Positions 63,253 to 64,000 of a DNA stretch of 64,000 bases are shown piece by piece. Below the pieces are notes generated by a model that did no database searches, was not told the origin of the DNA, and saw nothing but the letters and a program-made list of their open reading frames with translations. Source of the DNA: Salinicoccus sp. RF5 (GTDB taxonomy: Bacteria > Bacillota > Bacilli > Staphylococcales > Salinicoccaceae); contig NZ_JAJGRC010000002.1 in NCBI RefSeq assembly GCF_020786625.1, positions 310,001 through 374,000 of the forward strand. The letters run 5' to 3'. Made by a program: the position numbers and the translations under genes. Numbering within the stretch: the first letter of the stretch is position 1; each line of letters opens with the position of its first letter.

Positions 63253-63279
63253 ATTATACCATATACCGATATCGGTATA
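63253..63279 (-). promoter_or_regulatory. Promoter with 18-bp perfect palindrome
   Basis: Minus strand: -10 TATAAT (63253-63258) preceded at 17 bp by TTTATA. The spacer and -35 are covered by TATACCGATATCGGTATA (63262-63279), a perfect 18-bp palindrome typical of a dimeric TetR- or MarR-type operator. It would control the membrane protein gene ending at 62714. Confidence 0.72.
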
Positions 63280-63281
63280 AA

Positions 63282-63307
63282 AGAAAAGCAGGCCATGGGC
63301 CTGCTTT
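63282..63307 (-). terminator. Terminator of the small membrane-protein gene
   Basis: AAAGCAGGCC / GGCCTGCTTT with a short loop; on the minus strand it is followed by TTCTTTT. Confidence 0.82.
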
Positions 63308-63309
63308 AT

Positions 63310-63558
63310 TTATCTGCCATATCTCCGGTAGTTTCTGGCGTTTATCTTTTCGGCACTACGGTATGCATCAATGACGGCATACAGCCATACGATTGGCAGG
63401 AACACGTAGCCGATAAGGATTATAGTCAGGGCTCCGTTGATCACCTGCAACAGGATGATGAAGACACCTTTTAGGATCTGCCCATTATAGATCTGGCCGA
63501 GACCGTTGATCAGGGCGCTCAATACTGCTGCAACACCTGAACTTTTTTGTGACGGCAT
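63310..63558 (-). CDS. Small TM2-like membrane protein
   Basis: An 82-residue protein with two hydrophobic segments. ALINGLGQIYNGQILKGVF is the Gly-rich hairpin of TM2-domain-like proteins, followed by WLYAVIDAYRSAEKINARN. Function unknown. ATG 63558 is preferred (GAGGAGTG upstream) over 63573. Confidence 0.7.
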   Translation of the reverse strand: MPSQKSSGVAAVLSALINGLGQIYNGQILKGVFIILLQVINGALTIILIGYVFLPIVWLYAVIDAYRSAEKINARNYRRYGR

Positions 63559-63600
63559 ATATTCACTCCTCAATTATTCTTAACTTTTATTATTTACCCG

Positions 63601-64000
63601 TTATTCCTTGTCCCTAAACTTATGCTCACGTTCTCTGCCGCCCGGCATCCTGAACGGCCACCAGTTGCCGCGGCCGAATGTGATTACGAAGGCCGGCACG
63701 AGAAGAGGCAGTACGATGAAGGCATAGAATAGCAGGGCGAAGATGATGATGCTTGCGACCTGGATCAGAATGATCATGCCGGATGGCAGCAGCGCGGCAA
63801 ACGTACCGGACAGGATGATGACTGCAGTGATGACGACACCACCCATGCGTCTGATGGACTGTTCAATGGCATCGCGTATACTGCGTCCGGTCAGTTCCTC
63901 CCTGAACCGGTCTATGATGAATATGGAGTAGTCGATGCCGAGTGCCGCGAATATGATCAGACTGAAGAATGGCACAGCCCAGTTCAATTCACCGTAGCCG
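63601..64000 (-). CDS. MMPL/RND-superfamily transporter, C-terminal end only
   Basis: The reverse frame is open to the window edge, so only the last 132 or so residues are seen: hydrophobic segments with ALGIDYSIFIIDRFREE (the RND/MMPL motif with functional Asp-Tyr), RMGGVVITAVIILSGTFAAL and a final LLVPAFVITFG before a basic tail. It should be part of an MmpL-like lipid or drug exporter of 700 or more residues. The true start is outside the window. Confidence 0.82.
   Translation of the reverse strand, partial: GYGELNWAVPFFSLIIFAALGIDYSIFIIDRFREELTGRSIRDAIEQSIRRMGGVVITAVIILSGTFAALLPSGMIILIQVASIIIFALLFYAFIVLPLLVPAFVITFGRGNWWPFRMPGGREREHKFRDKE

Noticed and set aside
1-64000. CRISPR arrays, tRNA or rRNA genes, insertion sequences, prophage genes
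   Set aside because: Intergenic gaps are short and were read for clover-leaf, array or transposase-like sequence; none was seen. A covariance-model search (tRNAscan-SE, Rfam) would be needed to exclude small RNAs.

Overview
The window reads as chromosomal DNA of a moderate-GC Firmicute, most likely a member of the Staphylococcaceae such as Salinicoccus or a close relative (Jeotgalicoccus is the main alternative). The basis is the gene set (a CYP152 peroxygenase, a malate/lactate:quinone oxidoreductase beside a lactate permease, staphylococcal-type GlcT/PtsG, CsoR-CopA-CopZ, CadC-CadA), strong AGGAGG ribosome binding sites, A/T-rich sigma-A promoters and many perfect-hairpin terminators. No rRNA, tRNA, CRISPR array, insertion sequence or prophage gene was seen. 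The assignment to genus is inference.

Region 1 (1-7950) is an aromatic-ring catabolic operon behind a PucR-type regulator: a two-component flavin monooxygenase (HsaA-like oxygenase plus HpaC/HsaB-like reductase), an extradiol dioxygenase, a BphD/HsaD-type meta-cleavage-product hydrolase, a 2-hydroxypentadienoate hydratase, an NCS2-like permease and, unusually, an FMN adenylyltransferase (FAD synthetase) whose riboflavin-kinase domain is degenerate. A second hydratase homologue lies alone at 15.7 kb. No aldolase or acetaldehyde dehydrogenase is present.

Region 2 (7950-16500) holds a RocB-type M20 peptidase with an aminotransferase, a three-gene TRAP transporter with a cupin, and an exported alkaline phosphatase that sits under a four-repeat Pho-box-like array. 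Region 3 (16500-27460) is carboxylate and branched-chain metabolism: CstA-like carrier plus IlvE, a LutR/LldR-like GntR regulator, lactate permease and Mqo/Lqo-type dehydrogenase with a clear promoter and a TCATC-N-GATGA operator, a DASS carrier with a tartrate/D-malate dehydrogenase, and a DUF3100 membrane-protein pair.

Region 4 (27460-34930) is the divergent gltC / gltBD glutamate synthase locus. Region 5 (35000-44800) carries an MFS carrier, a second DASS carrier, an HxlR regulator, an M20 amidohydrolase, GlcT, a textbook RAT/terminator leader and the glucose PTS permease PtsG, then an S9 peptidase and two very small genes. Region 6 (44800-53100) is a fatty-acid peroxygenase followed by copper (csoR-copA-copZ) and cadmium/zinc (cadC-cadA) resistance with an intervening CNNM/CorC protein.

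Region 7 (53100-64000) is mixed: oxidoreductases, metallo-hydrolases, a LysE exporter, a divergent N-acyl-amino-acid cluster (enolase-superfamily racemase, YfcC carrier, M20 deacylase), a PQQ-type sugar dehydrogenase lipoprotein, small membrane proteins behind an 18-bp perfect palindrome, and the C-terminal end of an MMPL transporter cut by the window edge.
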